Part shown: positions 33,638 to 44,762 of the stretch, piece by piece
How the letters are laid out: each line of letters starts with the position of its first letter
How positions within the stretch are numbered: position 1 is the stretch's first letter
Source of the DNA: Alphaproteobacteria bacterium
Lineage (GTDB): Bacteria; Pseudomonadota; Alphaproteobacteria; Micavibrionales; Micavibrionaceae
NCBI GenBank assembly: GCA_021775915.1
Contig: JAJFGW010000009.1
Location: 22,745 to 86,744, forward strand
DNA length: 64,000 bases
Direction of reading: 5' to 3'
The notes under the pieces: model-generated
What the model saw: the letters and a program-made list of their open reading frames with translations, nothing else
What the model was told of the DNA's origin: nothing
Databases searched by the model: none
Program-made: the position numbers and the translations under genes

Positions 33638-35042
33638 ACTAGCAGAAACATATGCGGGTGATTTTGATCCCGAGATTAAGGGGCTAACGCAGGACAGCCG
33701 CAAGGTGCGTGAAGGCTGGCTATTTGCAGCGCTGCCCGGCGCCAAACGTGACGGACGGCAATATATTGACGAAGCCCTCAATCTCGGCGCTGTTGCGATC
33801 CTGACAACACCGAACATAAAACTAGAAGAAAAAATCGCCCTTGTTACCGATGAAAACCCGCGTAGGCAACTGGCCAAAATAGCAGCGGCCTTTTATAAGT
33901 CACAGCCAGAGATCACGGTTGCTGTAACAGGAACAAACGGTAAAACATCCACGGTTCATTTCGCGCAGCAGCTCTGGCAGGCGATGGGGCTTAAGGCCGC
34001 CAGCATGGGGACACTATCAGGCCCCCTGACAACGCTTGACCCGGTCTCCTTACATGAAAAACTCGCGGATTTGGCCGCCTCAGGCGTAACACATCTGGCG
34101 ATGGAAGCCTCCAGTCACGGGCTTCATCAAAACAGGCTGGACGGCGTGAAAGCCAGCGCCGCCGGGTTTACAAATTTATCGCACGATCATCTCGATTATC
34201 ACAAAGACATGGAAGACTATTTAATTGCCAAGGCTCATCTATTTGCAGAAATTCTGCAAGAGGGCGGCGTTGCTGTTCTCAATGCCGATGCTCCTGAATT
34301 TGATGGGCTGGCAGAGCGCGTCACAGACAGAGAGTGCCGGGTCTTGTCTTATGGCCACAAGTCTAGTGATATTGTTTTAAAATCTGTTACGCCGACAGAA
34401 CGAGGACAAAAAGTAGAGATAAATGTAGATGAGAAGCCTTACACGCTGGATATTCCGTTGGTCGGCGAATTCCAGATTATGAACGCTCTTTGTGCTCTGG
34501 GGCTGGTCATGGCCGAAGACCCTGACGACCAAACCCGCACGGCAGAGATTATAAACCACCTTGAAAACCTGACCGGCGTTCCGGGGCGGCTGGAGCTTGT
34601 CCCCGGTCATCCACGCGGCGCTGTCTATGTTGATTACGCGCACACACCCGATGCACTGGAAAATATTTTAAAGGCACTGCGCCCTCATACAAAAGAGCGT
34701 CTGATTTGCCTTATAGGCTGCGGCGGCGATCGCGATGCGGGCAAGCGCCCGGTGATGGGGCGCATTGCGGCAGAGCTTTCCGACCTCACCATTATTACAG
34801 ATGACAATCCGCGCAGCGAAAACCCGGCGGACATCAGAGCGCAAATGATGAACGCGGCATCAGGGGCCAAAGAAATTGGAGGCCGGCGCGAAGCCATTAC
34901 ATGGGCCGTCGAAGAAACAGGAAATGGCGACGTTCTTGTTATCGCCGGCAAAGGCCATGAACAAGGACAGACTATCGGCAATAAAGTTGAACCTTTTGAT
35001 GATGTAAAAGAAGCGAAGAAAGCGATGGGGCTAAAAACATGA
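33624..35042 (+). CDS. murE: UDP-N-acetylmuramoyl-tripeptide synthetase/MurE ligase
   Basis: LTQDSRKVREGWLFAALPG, VAVTGTNGKTSTVHF, DNPRSENP (meso-DAP-type motif). Confidence 0.96.
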   Translation: MHLTKLAETYAGDFDPEIKGLTQDSRKVREGWLFAALPGAKRDGRQYIDEALNLGAVAILTTPNIKLEEKIALVTDENPRRQLAKIAAAFYKSQPEITVAVTGTNGKTSTVHFAQQLWQAMGLKAASMGTLSGPLTTLDPVSLHEKLADLAASGVTHLAMEASSHGLHQNRLDGVKASAAGFTNLSHDHLDYHKDMEDYLIAKAHLFAEILQEGGVAVLNADAPEFDGLAERVTDRECRVLSYGHKSSDIVLKSVTPTERGQKVEINVDEKPYTLDIPLVGEFQIMNALCALGLVMAEDPDDQTRTAEIINHLENLTGVPGRLELVPGHPRGAVYVDYAHTPDALENILKALRPHTKERLICLIGCGGDRDAGKRPVMGRIAAELSDLTIITDDNPRSENPADIRAQMMNAASGAKEIGGRREAITWAVEETGNGDVLVIAGKGHEQGQTIGNKVEPFDDVKEAKKAMGLKT

Positions 35043-36502
35043 CGACCACGTCAAATATTATCTGGACCTCCAGCAACGCTGCAAAAGCCACGGGAGGGCA
35101 CTCCGCCAGAGAGTGGTCAGCGACATCGGTGTCGATTGATACCCGCAGCCTCAAAGGCGGCGAGCTGTTTGTTGCGCTGGAAGGTGAACGTGGTGACGGT
35201 CATGATTTTGTGGCCGATGCCCTACGCAAAGGCGCAGCTGCCGCTATGGTTTCGCATATACCTGCGGGCATGGATGAAAATGAGTCCCTTCTTATCGTTG
35301 ACGACACGCTGGAAGCATTAAAAGATTTGGGACAAGCCGCACGCCATCGCACCGGCGCTAAAATTATTGCCGTCACAGGATCTGTTGGAAAAACAGGCAC
35401 CAAGGAAATGTTATCGCTTGCTTGCAGCGCTCTGGGGCAAACCCATGCCAGCATCGCGTCCTATAATAACCATTGGGGCGTGCCTTATACGCTCGCCAAC
35501 ATGCATGAAGGCAATGATTACGGCATATTTGAGGTTGGTATGAATCATCCCGGTGAAATAACGCCGCTGACAAAGCAAGTCAAACCGGACATTGCTATTA
35601 TCACGACAGTTGCCGCTGTGCATATGGAGCATTTTGAATCGCTCGAACAAATCGCCGCCGCCAAAGCCGAAATATTTGACGGTATGAATCATAACGGCAC
35701 CGCCATTCTTAACCATGACAATGAGTGTTTCTCTTACCTCAAAGCCAGCGCAGAAACAGCAGGCGTAAAAGTTCTGTCTTTTGGTGAAAGCGGCGATGCC
35801 GATGCACGGCTGCTGGATTGTCTGGAGGCCGTGAATGGCTCTCGCGTAAAAGCCAAAATTATCGACGAAGAAATATCTTTTTCTCTGCAAGTGCCGGGAC
35901 GCCATATTGTTTATAATGCCATGGCGGCGCTTTTAGCGGTCAAAGCATCTGGCGGCGACCTGCAAACAGCCGCCAAAGCGCTGGAGAAATTTGAAGGCGT
36001 CTCCGGACGCGGCAAGCGCGAATATCTGGACGTAGGGGATTCGAACAATCCAGTCACACTGATTGATGAAAGCTATAACGCCTCTCCCATTGCTATGAAT
36101 GCGGCCTTTAAGGTACTGGCCCTAATTGACCCGGGGCGCGGCGGTAAACGGATCGCTGTGCTAGGCGATATGTATGAGCTCGGCAAACAGGCGCCAAAAT
36201 ACCATGAAGAGTTATCCTTGCCATTACAGGCAGCGGATGTTCAACTCGTTTATACTTGCGGATCATTGATGAAGAATCTACATAATGCCTTGCCGCAGGA
36301 TTTACGTGGCGAGCACCGGGATGACAGTGCTGATATGGCCGAAATTGTGCCAGACGTTTTAAGCCCCGGCGATGTGATAATGGTAAAGGGATCACGCGGC
36401 GGCGGCGAAAAACCGCGCATGCAGGTTGTTGTTGAAGCTTTGCGTGCCCTACCGAAAAAGATAAAACAGAAAAAGAGCGAAGAACCGGAACATGTTATAT
36501 AA
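35039..36502 (+). CDS. murF: UDP-N-acetylmuramoyl-tripeptide--D-alanyl-D-alanine ligase
   Basis: [56 protein letters not shown]. Confidence 0.96.
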   Translation: MTTTSNIIWTSSNAAKATGGHSAREWSATSVSIDTRSLKGGELFVALEGERGDGHDFVADALRKGAAAAMVSHIPAGMDENESLLIVDDTLEALKDLGQAARHRTGAKIIAVTGSVGKTGTKEMLSLACSALGQTHASIASYNNHWGVPYTLANMHEGNDYGIFEVGMNHPGEITPLTKQVKPDIAIITTVAAVHMEHFESLEQIAAAKAEIFDGMNHNGTAILNHDNECFSYLKASAETAGVKVLSFGESGDADARLLDCLEAVNGSRVKAKIIDEEISFSLQVPGRHIVYNAMAALLAVKASGGDLQTAAKALEKFEGVSGRGKREYLDVGDSNNPVTLIDESYNASPIAMNAAFKVLALIDPGRGGKRIAVLGDMYELGKQAPKYHEELSLPLQAADVQLVYTCGSLMKNLHNALPQDLRGEHRDDSADMAEIVPDVLSPGDVIMVKGSRGGGEKPRMQVVVEALRALPKKIKQKKSEEPEHVI

Positions 36503-37577
36503 TTTACTAGCGCCGCTAGGCGACGACATACTTTTCTTTAACCTGTTCCGGTACCTGACATTCCGGGGCGGAGCGGCGGTTATGACCGCGCTTGTTATTT
36601 GCTTTATTATCGGACCGGGCATGATCCGCTGGCTAAAATCAAAACAGGCGGGCGCCAGCAATGTGCGCGAATATCTGGAAGAGGCGCATATTGCCAAAGT
36701 CGGAACGCCGACCATGGGCGGGCTGATGCTTTTAATCTCTGTAACAATCAGCACCTTGTTATGGGCAGATTTAAGCAACCCGTTTATCTGGTACGCTATC
36801 ATGGTCATGGTCGGCTACGGCTTGATCGGTTTTGCAGATGATTATCTAAAACTCACCAATAAAAACTCAAAAGGACTGTCCGGAAAATTAAAACTTCTGG
36901 CGCAAATTATTATCGGGTCAGTGGCAACAATCGGCATTATGGCGGCGCTACCGGGTGAAATAAGCAGCCACGTCGCGATACCGTTTTTCAAAGATATGTT
37001 TATAAATTTATCGTGGTTCTTTGTCCCTTGGGCACTCATCGTAATGGTCGGGGCATCCAATGCCGTGAATTTAACCGACGGACTCGACGGACTGGCGATT
37101 GTTCCGGTTGCCATTGCGGCGGCCTGTTTCGGGCTAATCTGCTACCTTGTCGGCAATGCCGTGTTTTCTGAATATCTTCACATCCCCTTTGTACCGGGAA
37201 CGGGCGAGCTGGCAATCTTATGCGGCGCACTGGTCGGGGCGGCGATGGGGTTTTTGTGGTTCAACGCACCGCCGGCGATGGTCTTTATGGGCGACACCGG
37301 GTCACTCGCCATGGGCGGGGTTCTCGGCGCTATCTCTGTGATTACAAAGCATGAGCTGGTACTGGCAATTATCGGCGGGCTGTTCGTACTGGAAACGGTG
37401 TCTGTTATTGTGCAGGTCGCGTCCTTCAAACTCACCGGCAAGCGCGTTTTCGCCATGGCGCCACTGCACCACCATTTTGAAAAGAAAGGCTGGTCGGAGC
37501 CGACAATCGTGATTAGATTTTGGATCATCGCGGTGATACTGGCTCTGATCGGGCTTTCAACATTAAAGCTAAGATGA
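36492..37577 (+). CDS. mraY: Phospho-N-acetylmuramoyl-pentapeptide-transferase
   Basis: [45 protein letters not shown]. Confidence 0.98.
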   Translation: MLYNLLAPLGDDILFFNLFRYLTFRGGAAVMTALVICFIIGPGMIRWLKSKQAGASNVREYLEEAHIAKVGTPTMGGLMLLISVTISTLLWADLSNPFIWYAIMVMVGYGLIGFADDYLKLTNKNSKGLSGKLKLLAQIIIGSVATIGIMAALPGEISSHVAIPFFKDMFINLSWFFVPWALIVMVGASNAVNLTDGLDGLAIVPVAIAAACFGLICYLVGNAVFSEYLHIPFVPGTGELAILCGALVGAAMGFLWFNAPPAMVFMGDTGSLAMGGVLGAISVITKHELVLAIIGGLFVLETVSVIVQVASFKLTGKRVFAMAPLHHHFEKKGWSEPTIVIRFWIIAVILALIGLSTLKLR

Positions 37578-38848
37578 TTGACGTATCAAAATTTGTAGAA
37601 ACTCTAAACAGCAAGCCTGTGGCCGTGTTCGGCCTTGGCGTTTCTAATCTTGCCGCTATCAAGGCGCTGACGAAAGCAGGCGCAAGCATTATCGCATGGG
37701 ACGACAACGAGGAATGCAGAGGTAAAGTTGATGTCCCTCTTAAAGATCTGGCGCAGGAAGATTTCTCAAACTATGCCTGCCTTGTTCTCGCGCCGGGGGT
37801 AAAGCCCGAACACCCTGTTGTGCAAAAAGCGCGAGAGGCGGGCATTGAAGTGATGTGCGATCTGGAAATTCTTCACCGTTGCAACCATGGCCGCAAAGTA
37901 ATCGGTATTACCGGTACAAACGGCAAATCAACAACCACGGCGCTGATCGGACATATTTTAAAGGCTCCGATTGGCGGCAATATCGGCACAGCGGCGCTGG
38001 ATCTGGACATTGAAGAGGCTAGCGCTATCGTACTAGAAATTTCTTCTTTTCAAGCTGATCTATGCCCCACATTTGCGCCGGACATCGCAGTGCATCTAAA
38101 TCTATCGTCCGACCATATTGACCATCACGGCACGATGGAAAATTATAGCGCGGCTAAAATGAAACTCTTTCGCGGAGCGGGAGATGCGATCATCGGCGTG
38201 GATGATGATGCCTCTCAAAGAATATATGAAGCCGTCAAAGAAACCGGCGAACGTAAATGTTTTCCCATTTCCGCCGACGATGACATAGTCGCCTCTCTGG
38301 ATATTTCAGCGCTACCCGGCGCTCATAACCGGCAAAATGCCGCCGCGGCCTTTGCTGTCGCAAAAATTATGGGACTGAAGCCGGAAACCATTATGGCAGA
38401 AATAAAAACATTCCCTGGATTAAAACACCGGCAATATCTGGTACGAACAACTGGCGGCGCTGCCTATATCAATGACAGCAAAGCCACAAATGCCGACGCT
38501 GCGGGAAGAGCGCTGGCCTGCTATAGCGATATTTACTGGATTGCCGGAGGGCGCGCCAAAACAGGTGGGCTGAAAGGGCTGGAGCCTTATACAAAAAGCA
38601 TTCGCCACGCTTTTTTAATCGGCGAAGCCATGAATGATTTTTCCATGTGGCTGGATAATCAAGGCGTAAAACATACAGAATGTGGTACATTGGACAAAGC
38701 CGTAACAGCTGCGGCGCAGATGGCAGACGCAGGATCTACAATTTTACTCTCCCCGGCCTGCGCCTCCTTTGACCAGTTCAAAAACTTTGAGGAGCGCGGC
38801 GATGTCTTTACCGCGCTTGTTAATAACCTGAAGGACGAAGCGGCATGA
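37574..38848 (+). CDS. murD: UDP-N-acetylmuramoylalanine--D-glutamate ligase
   Basis: [49 protein letters not shown]; start at ATG 37574. Confidence 0.96.
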   Translation: MIDVSKFVETLNSKPVAVFGLGVSNLAAIKALTKAGASIIAWDDNEECRGKVDVPLKDLAQEDFSNYACLVLAPGVKPEHPVVQKAREAGIEVMCDLEILHRCNHGRKVIGITGTNGKSTTTALIGHILKAPIGGNIGTAALDLDIEEASAIVLEISSFQADLCPTFAPDIAVHLNLSSDHIDHHGTMENYSAAKMKLFRGAGDAIIGVDDDASQRIYEAVKETGERKCFPISADDDIVASLDISALPGAHNRQNAAAAFAVAKIMGLKPETIMAEIKTFPGLKHRQYLVRTTGGAAYINDSKATNADAAGRALACYSDIYWIAGGRAKTGGLKGLEPYTKSIRHAFLIGEAMNDFSMWLDNQGVKHTECGTLDKAVTAAAQMADAGSTILLSPACASFDQFKNFEERGDVFTALVNNLKDEAA

Positions 38849-40020
38849 GCGCTTTATTTTCCCGCACAGATCAATCCGCCTTCGGGCGCTGGTGGTGGAC
38901 GGTGGACCGCAGCCTGTTGGCCGCGCTTTTAACCCTGATTGTTTTTGGCATTGTACTAATTGCCGCCGCTAGTCCGCCGGTCGCGGAGCGGATAGGTCTG
39001 GACCAGTACCATTTTATTAAGCGTCATTTTGTCATACTCGTCCCGGCGATGATTATTATGGTCAGTGTATCATTTTTAAGCCCGCGCAATATATGGCGGC
39101 TGGCGAGTATTGTTTTGGTCGGCAGTATAGCGGCTTTGATTATTGTCCTGTTTACCGGCACCGAGATAAAAGGCGCACAACGCTGGATTCATCTGCCGGG
39201 TTTTTCCCTGCAGCCCAGCGAGTTTGTAAAACCGGCCTTTGCCGTGGTCGCTGCATGGCTAATCGCCCGGCAAAAGGAACAGCTTAACTTTCCGGGCTGG
39301 CGCATTGCCGGCGGGATATTCCTGCTTATCATCACATTGCTTCTATTGCAGCCGGATCTGGGCATGAGCTTTGTCATGGGGTGCATCTATGGCGCGCTTA
39401 TATTTCTTGCCGGATTTCCTCTCTGGATTGTTCTGGCTATGGGAGCCATCGGAATAATCGGATTAGTGGCCAGCTACTTTGTTTTCGATCATGTCAGCAG
39501 CCGTATCGACCGTTTCCTTGATCCTGCGAGCGGTGACAGCTATCAGGTACAAAAAGCGCTCGAAGCCTTTCAAAATGGCGGCTGGTTCGGCACCGGACCG
39601 GGGCAAGGCACGGTAAAGCTTCATTTGCCCGATGCCCACGCCGATTTTATTTTTGCTGTGGCAGGAGAAGAACTGGGTCTTATTTTTGTGGCTGTGCTAG
39701 TGATGCTGTTTGGTTTTATCCTGCTGCGCGGCTTAAATCGCGTCATGGACAACAATGATATGTTTGCCGTACTGGCCGTAGGCGGTCTTTTGACGATGTT
39801 TGGCATGCAGGCTTTAATTCACATGGGATCGTCCGTCCATCTTTTACCCGCCAAAGGCATGACACTGCCCTTTGTTAGCTATGGCGGATCATCCCTCTTG
39901 GCAATCTCGTGGACAATGGGTATGGTGCTGGCCTTAACAAGGCGACAAACGAGGTCATCAGTTGCCAAGGGTAGCTCCCTATCAAAATCAAAACGGGCCT
40001 ATAACACGGAAAAAGCATGA
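38845..40020 (+). CDS. ftsW: Lipid II polymerase FtsW
   Basis: Multi-TM; GAQRWIHLPGFSLQPSEFVKPA; PDAHADFIFAVAGEELG; LPFVSYGGSSLLA. Confidence 0.96.
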   Translation: MSALFSRTDQSAFGRWWWTVDRSLLAALLTLIVFGIVLIAAASPPVAERIGLDQYHFIKRHFVILVPAMIIMVSVSFLSPRNIWRLASIVLVGSIAALIIVLFTGTEIKGAQRWIHLPGFSLQPSEFVKPAFAVVAAWLIARQKEQLNFPGWRIAGGIFLLIITLLLLQPDLGMSFVMGCIYGALIFLAGFPLWIVLAMGAIGIIGLVASYFVFDHVSSRIDRFLDPASGDSYQVQKALEAFQNGGWFGTGPGQGTVKLHLPDAHADFIFAVAGEELGLIFVAVLVMLFGFILLRGLNRVMDNNDMFAVLAVGGLLTMFGMQALIHMGSSVHLLPAKGMTLPFVSYGGSSLLAISWTMGMVLALTRRQTRSSVAKGSSLSKSKRAYNTEKA

Positions 40021-41168
40021 ACAGAGACTCTAAACTTATTTTACTCAGCGCAGGCGGCACAGGAGGCCATATGTTCCCGGCAGCCGCGCTGGCGCATGAC
40101 CTTGTTTCCAGAGGCCATACAGTTGCGCTCGTTACCGATCAGCGCGGTAAAAAATTCAGCTCCATTTTCGGGGACATCAAAATCCACACTATTCAGGCAG
40201 GTACGCTAGGAGCCGGGCTTTTAAACAAGATAAAAGGCGCGTCCGCCCTGGGGGTCGGCATGGTGCAAGCACACCGGCTGGTAGAAAACCTGAACCCTTC
40301 CGTTGTCGTCGGATTTGGTGGCTACCCTTCCGTTCCAGCCGTTTACGCTGCCCAGCGCAAAAAAATACCAACAGTTATTCACGAACAAAATGCCATACTG
40401 GGCCGCGCCAATGTTTTTCTTGCCCCCAAAGCAGACAGGATTGCGCTCTCCCACCCCCATGCCGTAGGGCTGGAGGAGGCCGATGCCGTGCGCGCCGTTA
40501 TTACGGGCAATCCTGTGAGTGAAGCCATTGCCGCGCTTTACGCCAAACCTTACCCAGCGGTGCAAACAGACGGGCCTTTAAAGATCGCTGTGATCGGCGG
40601 CTCTCTAGGCGCACATGTGTTTGCCAAAGTACTTCCCAGCGCTTTTGGCAGGCTTTCAGCGATCTATAAAGCCCGGCTTGAGATTGTCCAGCAATGCCGC
40701 GAAGAAGACCTGGAACAAGTGCGCACCGACTACGAAAAAGCCGGCATTAAAGCGCGGCTCTCCGCATTTTTTGATGATATACCGCAAATTCTGACAGAAA
40801 CGCATCTTGTAATCTCGCGCTCCGGCGCCAGTACAGTGGCCGAAGTCACAACAGCAGGACGACCTGCGATTTTTGTGCCCTACCCGCACCACAAAGACCA
40901 GCAACAAAAAATTAATGCCGATGCCGTCGCTGATGCAAACGGGGCCTGGGTTATGACGCAAGAAGGCTTCACAGAAGAAGCTTTGCTTGCAAGAGTTGAG
41001 ACTTTCTTGCAAAATCCCGAGACGTTGTTCCGCGCCGCAGAAAGTTCGCGGAGCTGCGCCAGACCTGATGCCGCCCGGCGGCTGGGAAATCTGGTCACTG
41101 CCATTGCCGCAGGATGGGACAAAAACGCCTCACGCGGCTTTGACCTGACGCAAGGGCGTGAAGGATAA
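40017..41168 (+). CDS. murG: UDP-N-acetylglucosamine--N-acetylmuramyl-(pentapeptide) pyrophosphoryl-undecaprenol GlcNAc transferase
   Basis: LSAGGTGGHMFPAAALAHDL, GFGGYPSVPAVYAA, HEQNAILGRAN, SRSGASTVAEVTTAGRPAIFVPYPHHKDQQQ. Confidence 0.97.
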   Translation: MNRDSKLILLSAGGTGGHMFPAAALAHDLVSRGHTVALVTDQRGKKFSSIFGDIKIHTIQAGTLGAGLLNKIKGASALGVGMVQAHRLVENLNPSVVVGFGGYPSVPAVYAAQRKKIPTVIHEQNAILGRANVFLAPKADRIALSHPHAVGLEEADAVRAVITGNPVSEAIAALYAKPYPAVQTDGPLKIAVIGGSLGAHVFAKVLPSAFGRLSAIYKARLEIVQQCREEDLEQVRTDYEKAGIKARLSAFFDDIPQILTETHLVISRSGASTVAEVTTAGRPAIFVPYPHHKDQQQKINADAVADANGAWVMTQEGFTEEALLARVETFLQNPETLFRAAESSRSCARPDAARRLGNLVTAIAAGWDKNASRGFDLTQGREG

Positions 41169-41174
41169 ATTTAA

Positions 41175-41267
41175 TAAACGCTAAGGACGCAAAGTCGCGC
41201 AAAGTAAAGCGTGGGTTTCACCAAGGGCAATGTAAAAACTTTGCGTCCTTAGCGTACTTTGCGTTTA
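41175..41267. repeat. 93-bp palindromic REP-like element, copy 2
   Basis: TAAACGCTAAGGACGCAAAGTCGCGCAAAGTAAAG ... AAAAACTTTGCGTCCTTAGCGTACTTTGCGTTTA; aligns ungapped with 7608-7700. Confidence 0.85.
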
Positions 41268-41312
41268 GAAATATTTCACGCGCTAAAGCGCGCTTTTAAA
41301 AAGGACACTTAG

Positions 41313-42758
41313 ATGAGGATAATGCCCCTTGATATAGGCACAATTCATTTCGTCGGGATCGGCGGGATCGGCATGAGTGGCATTGCCGAGGTGCTACATG
41401 AAATGGGTTATAGCGTACAGGGTTCAGACCGTGCCAAAGGGCCGAATGTTACGCGCCTGCAGAACAAAACCATTAAAGTTTTCGCCGGACATGAGGCCGC
41501 CAACATAGATGATGCTGCCGTGGTTGTTGTGTCCTCGGCGATCAAAAAAGACAATCCGGAATTAGTGGCCGCGCGGCAACGCAAGCTCCCCGTCGTGCGC
41601 CGCGCCGAGATGCTGGCCGAGCTCATGCGCCTGAAATGGGCGATTGCGATTGGCGGCACCCACGGTAAAACCACCACTACATCCATGGTTGGCGCGATGC
41701 TGGAAGAGGGCGGACTGGAAAACGGCAAGCTCGACCCGACCGTCATCAATGGCGGCATCGTCAATCGCTACGGCACCAATACGCGGCTAGGCAAAGGCGA
41801 ATGGATGGTGGTTGAATCAGATGAAAGCGACGGCACCTTTACGCGCCTGCCCGCGACGGTGGCGGTCATTACCAATATCGACCCCGAACATATGGAGCAT
41901 TACGGCAGCTTCGATGCCGTGCGCGCTGCCTATACACAGTTCATTGAGAATATTCCGTTTTACGGTTTTGCCGTGCTCTGTTCCGACCACCCGGAAGTAC
42001 AGGCGCTTAGCGCAGAGATATCAGACCGGCGGGTTATCACCTACGGCTTTAATCCGCAGGCGGCTGTGCGAGCCACTAATCTGCGACATAGCGCGGAAGG
42101 CTGTACCTTCGATGTCGAATTTGAGAACTCTACGTTGCGCGATGTCTATCTTTCTATGCCAGGGGAGCATAACGTACAAAATGCACTGGCCGCTCTAGCG
42201 ATTGCACAAGAACTACATATTGCGCCGCCGCTAATGAAAAAAGCGCTGGAGAATTTTTCAGGGGTAAAGCGCCGCTTCACCAAAACCGGGGAGACTGGCG
42301 GCATTACCGTGATTGATGATTATGGTCATCATCCGGTTGAGATTGCCGCTGTCCTGAAAACAGCGCGGCAGATCACACAAGAAAAACAAGGGCGCGTTAT
42401 CGCCGTGATGCAGCCGCACCGCTATTCACGCCTGTCTGATTTGTTTGAAGAATTCTGCACCTGCTTTAATGATGCCGATATTGTGATTGTTGCCGATGTC
42501 TATGAAGCAGGCGAGCAGCCTATCGAAAATATAGACAAAGAAAACCTCGCCGAGGGCATCCGCAAATGCGGCCACCGCGATGTAAGAACCCTGGAAACTG
42601 CCGAAAACCTGCCGCAACTTATCTCTGAAATAGCGCAGGAACATGATTTCGTCATTTGTCTCGGCGCCGGGGATATTACAAAATGGGCGAATGCTTTGCC
42701 GGAAGATCTGGAGAAGGTTTTCAAAACCGCAAACCCTAGCGTAACACGCACGGCATAA
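41313..42758 (+). CDS. murC: UDP-N-acetylmuramate--L-alanine ligase
   Basis: [50 protein letters not shown]. Confidence 0.97.
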   Translation: MRIMPLDIGTIHFVGIGGIGMSGIAEVLHEMGYSVQGSDRAKGPNVTRLQNKTIKVFAGHEAANIDDAAVVVVSSAIKKDNPELVAARQRKLPVVRRAEMLAELMRLKWAIAIGGTHGKTTTTSMVGAMLEEGGLENGKLDPTVINGGIVNRYGTNTRLGKGEWMVVESDESDGTFTRLPATVAVITNIDPEHMEHYGSFDAVRAAYTQFIENIPFYGFAVLCSDHPEVQALSAEISDRRVITYGFNPQAAVRATNLRHSAEGCTFDVEFENSTLRDVYLSMPGEHNVQNALAALAIAQELHIAPPLMKKALENFSGVKRRFTKTGETGGITVIDDYGHHPVEIAAVLKTARQITQEKQGRVIAVMQPHRYSRLSDLFEEFCTCFNDADIVIVADVYEAGEQPIENIDKENLAEGIRKCGHRDVRTLETAENLPQLISEIAQEHDFVICLGAGDITKWANALPEDLEKVFKTANPSVTRTA

Positions 42759-42942
42759 GGGTTTTTATACGAAACAACGCCTCTAACCTCTTTAAAAATA
42801 TAACAAATTATGAAAAAAGACTTGCGTTTCTTTTTTTGTTATGTTAAACATTTATCCGTTCGTGAAACGGACAAGACTAAAAAACGAAACTAAATATGTG
42901 TGTGACATATTGTATAAACAAATGTGTGTGGGGAGAACTCTC

Positions 42943-43089
42943 ATGTTAGCAATTGCACTATTGCTGGTGCTGGCCGTAAATGGCGGGCTGTTTGCAGGCA
43001 CTATTCTGCATTCGGCATACCAAACCGCTAAATTCGACCAGTTGCTCGGCTTTGCTCAAAAATTGTGGTCCGTGCCTTTTATTTCATAA
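42943..43089 (+). CDS. Small single-TM protein (48 aa)
   Basis: ATG preceded by ggggagaactctc (SD-like); MLAIALLLVLAVNGGLFAGTILHSAYQ; followed by strong terminator. Longer ORF from 42841 lacks such support. Confidence 0.5.
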   Translation: MLAIALLLVLAVNGGLFAGTILHSAYQTAKFDQLLGFAQKLWSVPFIS

Positions 43090-43118
43090 AAGGCGAGACC
43101 ACACCTAAACAAGAGAAG

Positions 43119-43144
43119 CCAGCCGTTAACGCGGCTGGTTTTTT
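43119..43144 (+). terminator. Rho-independent terminator
   Basis: CCAGCCG-TTAACG-CGGCTGG-TTTTTT. Confidence 0.9.
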
Positions 43145-43536
43145 AATGGTTGTGCAGATTCCTGAGGAGGAGCGCGATTTTTAATATCATCTCCCTGAGC
43201 GTCATTGCTATTAAGGGCAAAAGCCAGAGCACCAGTAGCAGCCAGTACACTAAAAATTGCCAAATACGGCTTAAAATTCTTATTCTTAATAGTATCAGCA
43301 GCCTGTTCAGCCAGCTCCGTACCAACCCTAACAAACGCGCTGGCAAGAAACACAATAAAGCTGGAAGCGCTCACAGATCTGGTAGCAGCATTAATGACAG
43401 CAGGGTCAACATCGAGGCCAAAAGCGTAACCAGCCGCAGAAAATCCACTTGCAACAACGGCAAAAACAAAAGTAAGACTAGAGGTAAAAGCAGACATGGA
43501 GCTAAAGTTGCTTATACTGTCAGATAACTTAGACAT
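43126..43536 (-). CDS. Hypothetical membrane protein (136 aa)
   Basis: Several hydrophobic segments (SSLTFVFAVVASGFSAAGYAFGL, SSFIVFLASAFV, LAIFSVLAATGALAFAL); gagaggg RBS. Confidence 0.65.
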   Translation of the reverse strand: MSKLSDSISNFSSMSAFTSSLTFVFAVVASGFSAAGYAFGLDVDPAVINAATRSVSASSFIVFLASAFVRVGTELAEQAADTIKNKNFKPYLAIFSVLAATGALAFALNSNDAQGDDIKNRAPPQESAQPLKNQPR

Positions 43537-43592
43537 TGAAAACCCTCTCTATATTTCACAATAATTGTGTATATCAATGCATGGCTACATAG

Positions 43593-44597
43593 CTATGGGG
43601 TTAGCTTCCCTATGGTTTTCAAGATTTCTCTTTTTAGTTTATCTGGTTCATTAACCGCGTCTTCCGCTTCCCTGAGCAGTTTTTGAATTCCCGGATGCCT
43701 GCACACGTGCAGCGGCGTCTTGTCGTCTTTGTTCCGCAAATTAACATCAGCGCCTTTGGCGATCAAAGCGGCGACGATCTTTTCGCAACCCTTCCGGGCG
43801 GCCCGGTGCAGCGGCGTATCGCCGTCTTTGTTCCGCGCATTAACATCAGCACCCTTGGCGATCAAAGCGGAGGGGATCTCCTCAAGGTACAATTCTACAA
43901 CCAAGTGCAGCGGCGTGTTGCCGTCTTCGTCCGACACATTAACATTAGCGCCCTTGGCGATCAAAACGGCGGCGATCCTTGTAGTGCCCTCTTTGATGGC
44001 CAAGTGCAGCGGCGTGTCGCCGTCTTCGGTTCGCGCATTAACATCGGCACCTTCGGCGATCAAAGCAGTGGTGATCTTCTCACTGTACCGTCTGGCAACC
44101 TGATGCAACGGCGTTCTGCCATGATAGCTCTGCACATTAACATCAGCACCCTTGGCAATCAAAGCGGCGACGATCTCTTCATAACTCTTCCAGATGGCCA
44201 AGTGCAACGGCGTATTGCCGTCTTTGTTCCGCGCATTAACATCAGCGCCCTTGGTGGAGATCAAAGCGGCAACGATATCTCCATGGCCCTCCCAGGCGGC
44301 CAAGTGCAACGGCGTTTTACCGCGATGGTCCTGCACATTAACATCAGCACCCTTGGCAATCAAAGCGGTGGCGCTCTCTTCATAGCCATCTCTGGCAGCC
44401 TCATGCAGCGGCGTGTTGCCGTAATGGTCCTGCGCATTAACATCAATGCCTTTGGTGATCAAAGCGACGATGAGCTCTTTATCGCCGTACAGGACCGCCA
44501 AATGCAGCGGCGTCTTACCATGTTCGTTCCTCTCATCCACACCTTCGCTTACAAGGTTGTATATTTCCCTCAGCTTTTCTCCCGGACGCAGATCCAT
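43593..44597 (-). CDS. Ankyrin repeat protein (nine repeats)
   Basis: Nine [GD]xTPLHxxx...ALIAKGADVNxx units of about 33 aa; start at MDLRPGEK (44597) has agaaaggaat RBS, ORF opens at 44630. Confidence 0.9.
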   Translation of the reverse strand: MDLRPGEKLREIYNLVSEGVDERNEHGKTPLHLAVLYGDKELIVALITKGIDVNAQDHYGNTPLHEAARDGYEESATALIAKGADVNVQDHRGKTPLHLAAWEGHGDIVAALISTKGADVNARNKDGNTPLHLAIWKSYEEIVAALIAKGADVNVQSYHGRTPLHQVARRYSEKITTALIAEGADVNARTEDGDTPLHLAIKEGTTRIAAVLIAKGANVNVSDEDGNTPLHLVVELYLEEIPSALIAKGADVNARNKDGDTPLHRAARKGCEKIVAALIAKGADVNLRNKDDKTPLHVCRHPGIQKLLREAEDAVNEPDKLKREILKTIGKLTP

Positions 44598-44762
44598 TGT
44601 TTTATTCCTTTCTGCTGCTTGTCTTATCACTATATTTTCTATTAACTATATATAGCTATATATAGTTATATACAAGAAAAATCGGCGCTTTATGGATAGA
44701 TGGACTCCGGCCTGCGCCGGGGTGACAAAGAAAGGGAAGAATTTTAGGAACCGCTATAAGTT

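Noticed and set aside
43735-44530. Regular repeats resembling a CRISPR array
   Set aside because: Units are contiguous coding repeats (TPLH...ALIAKGADVN) with no unique spacers; ankyrin protein.
43683-44645. 320-aa plus-strand ORF opposite the ankyrin gene
   Set aside because: Antisense frame kept open by the repetitive 99-nt ankyrin units; the minus strand gives clear ankyrin motifs.
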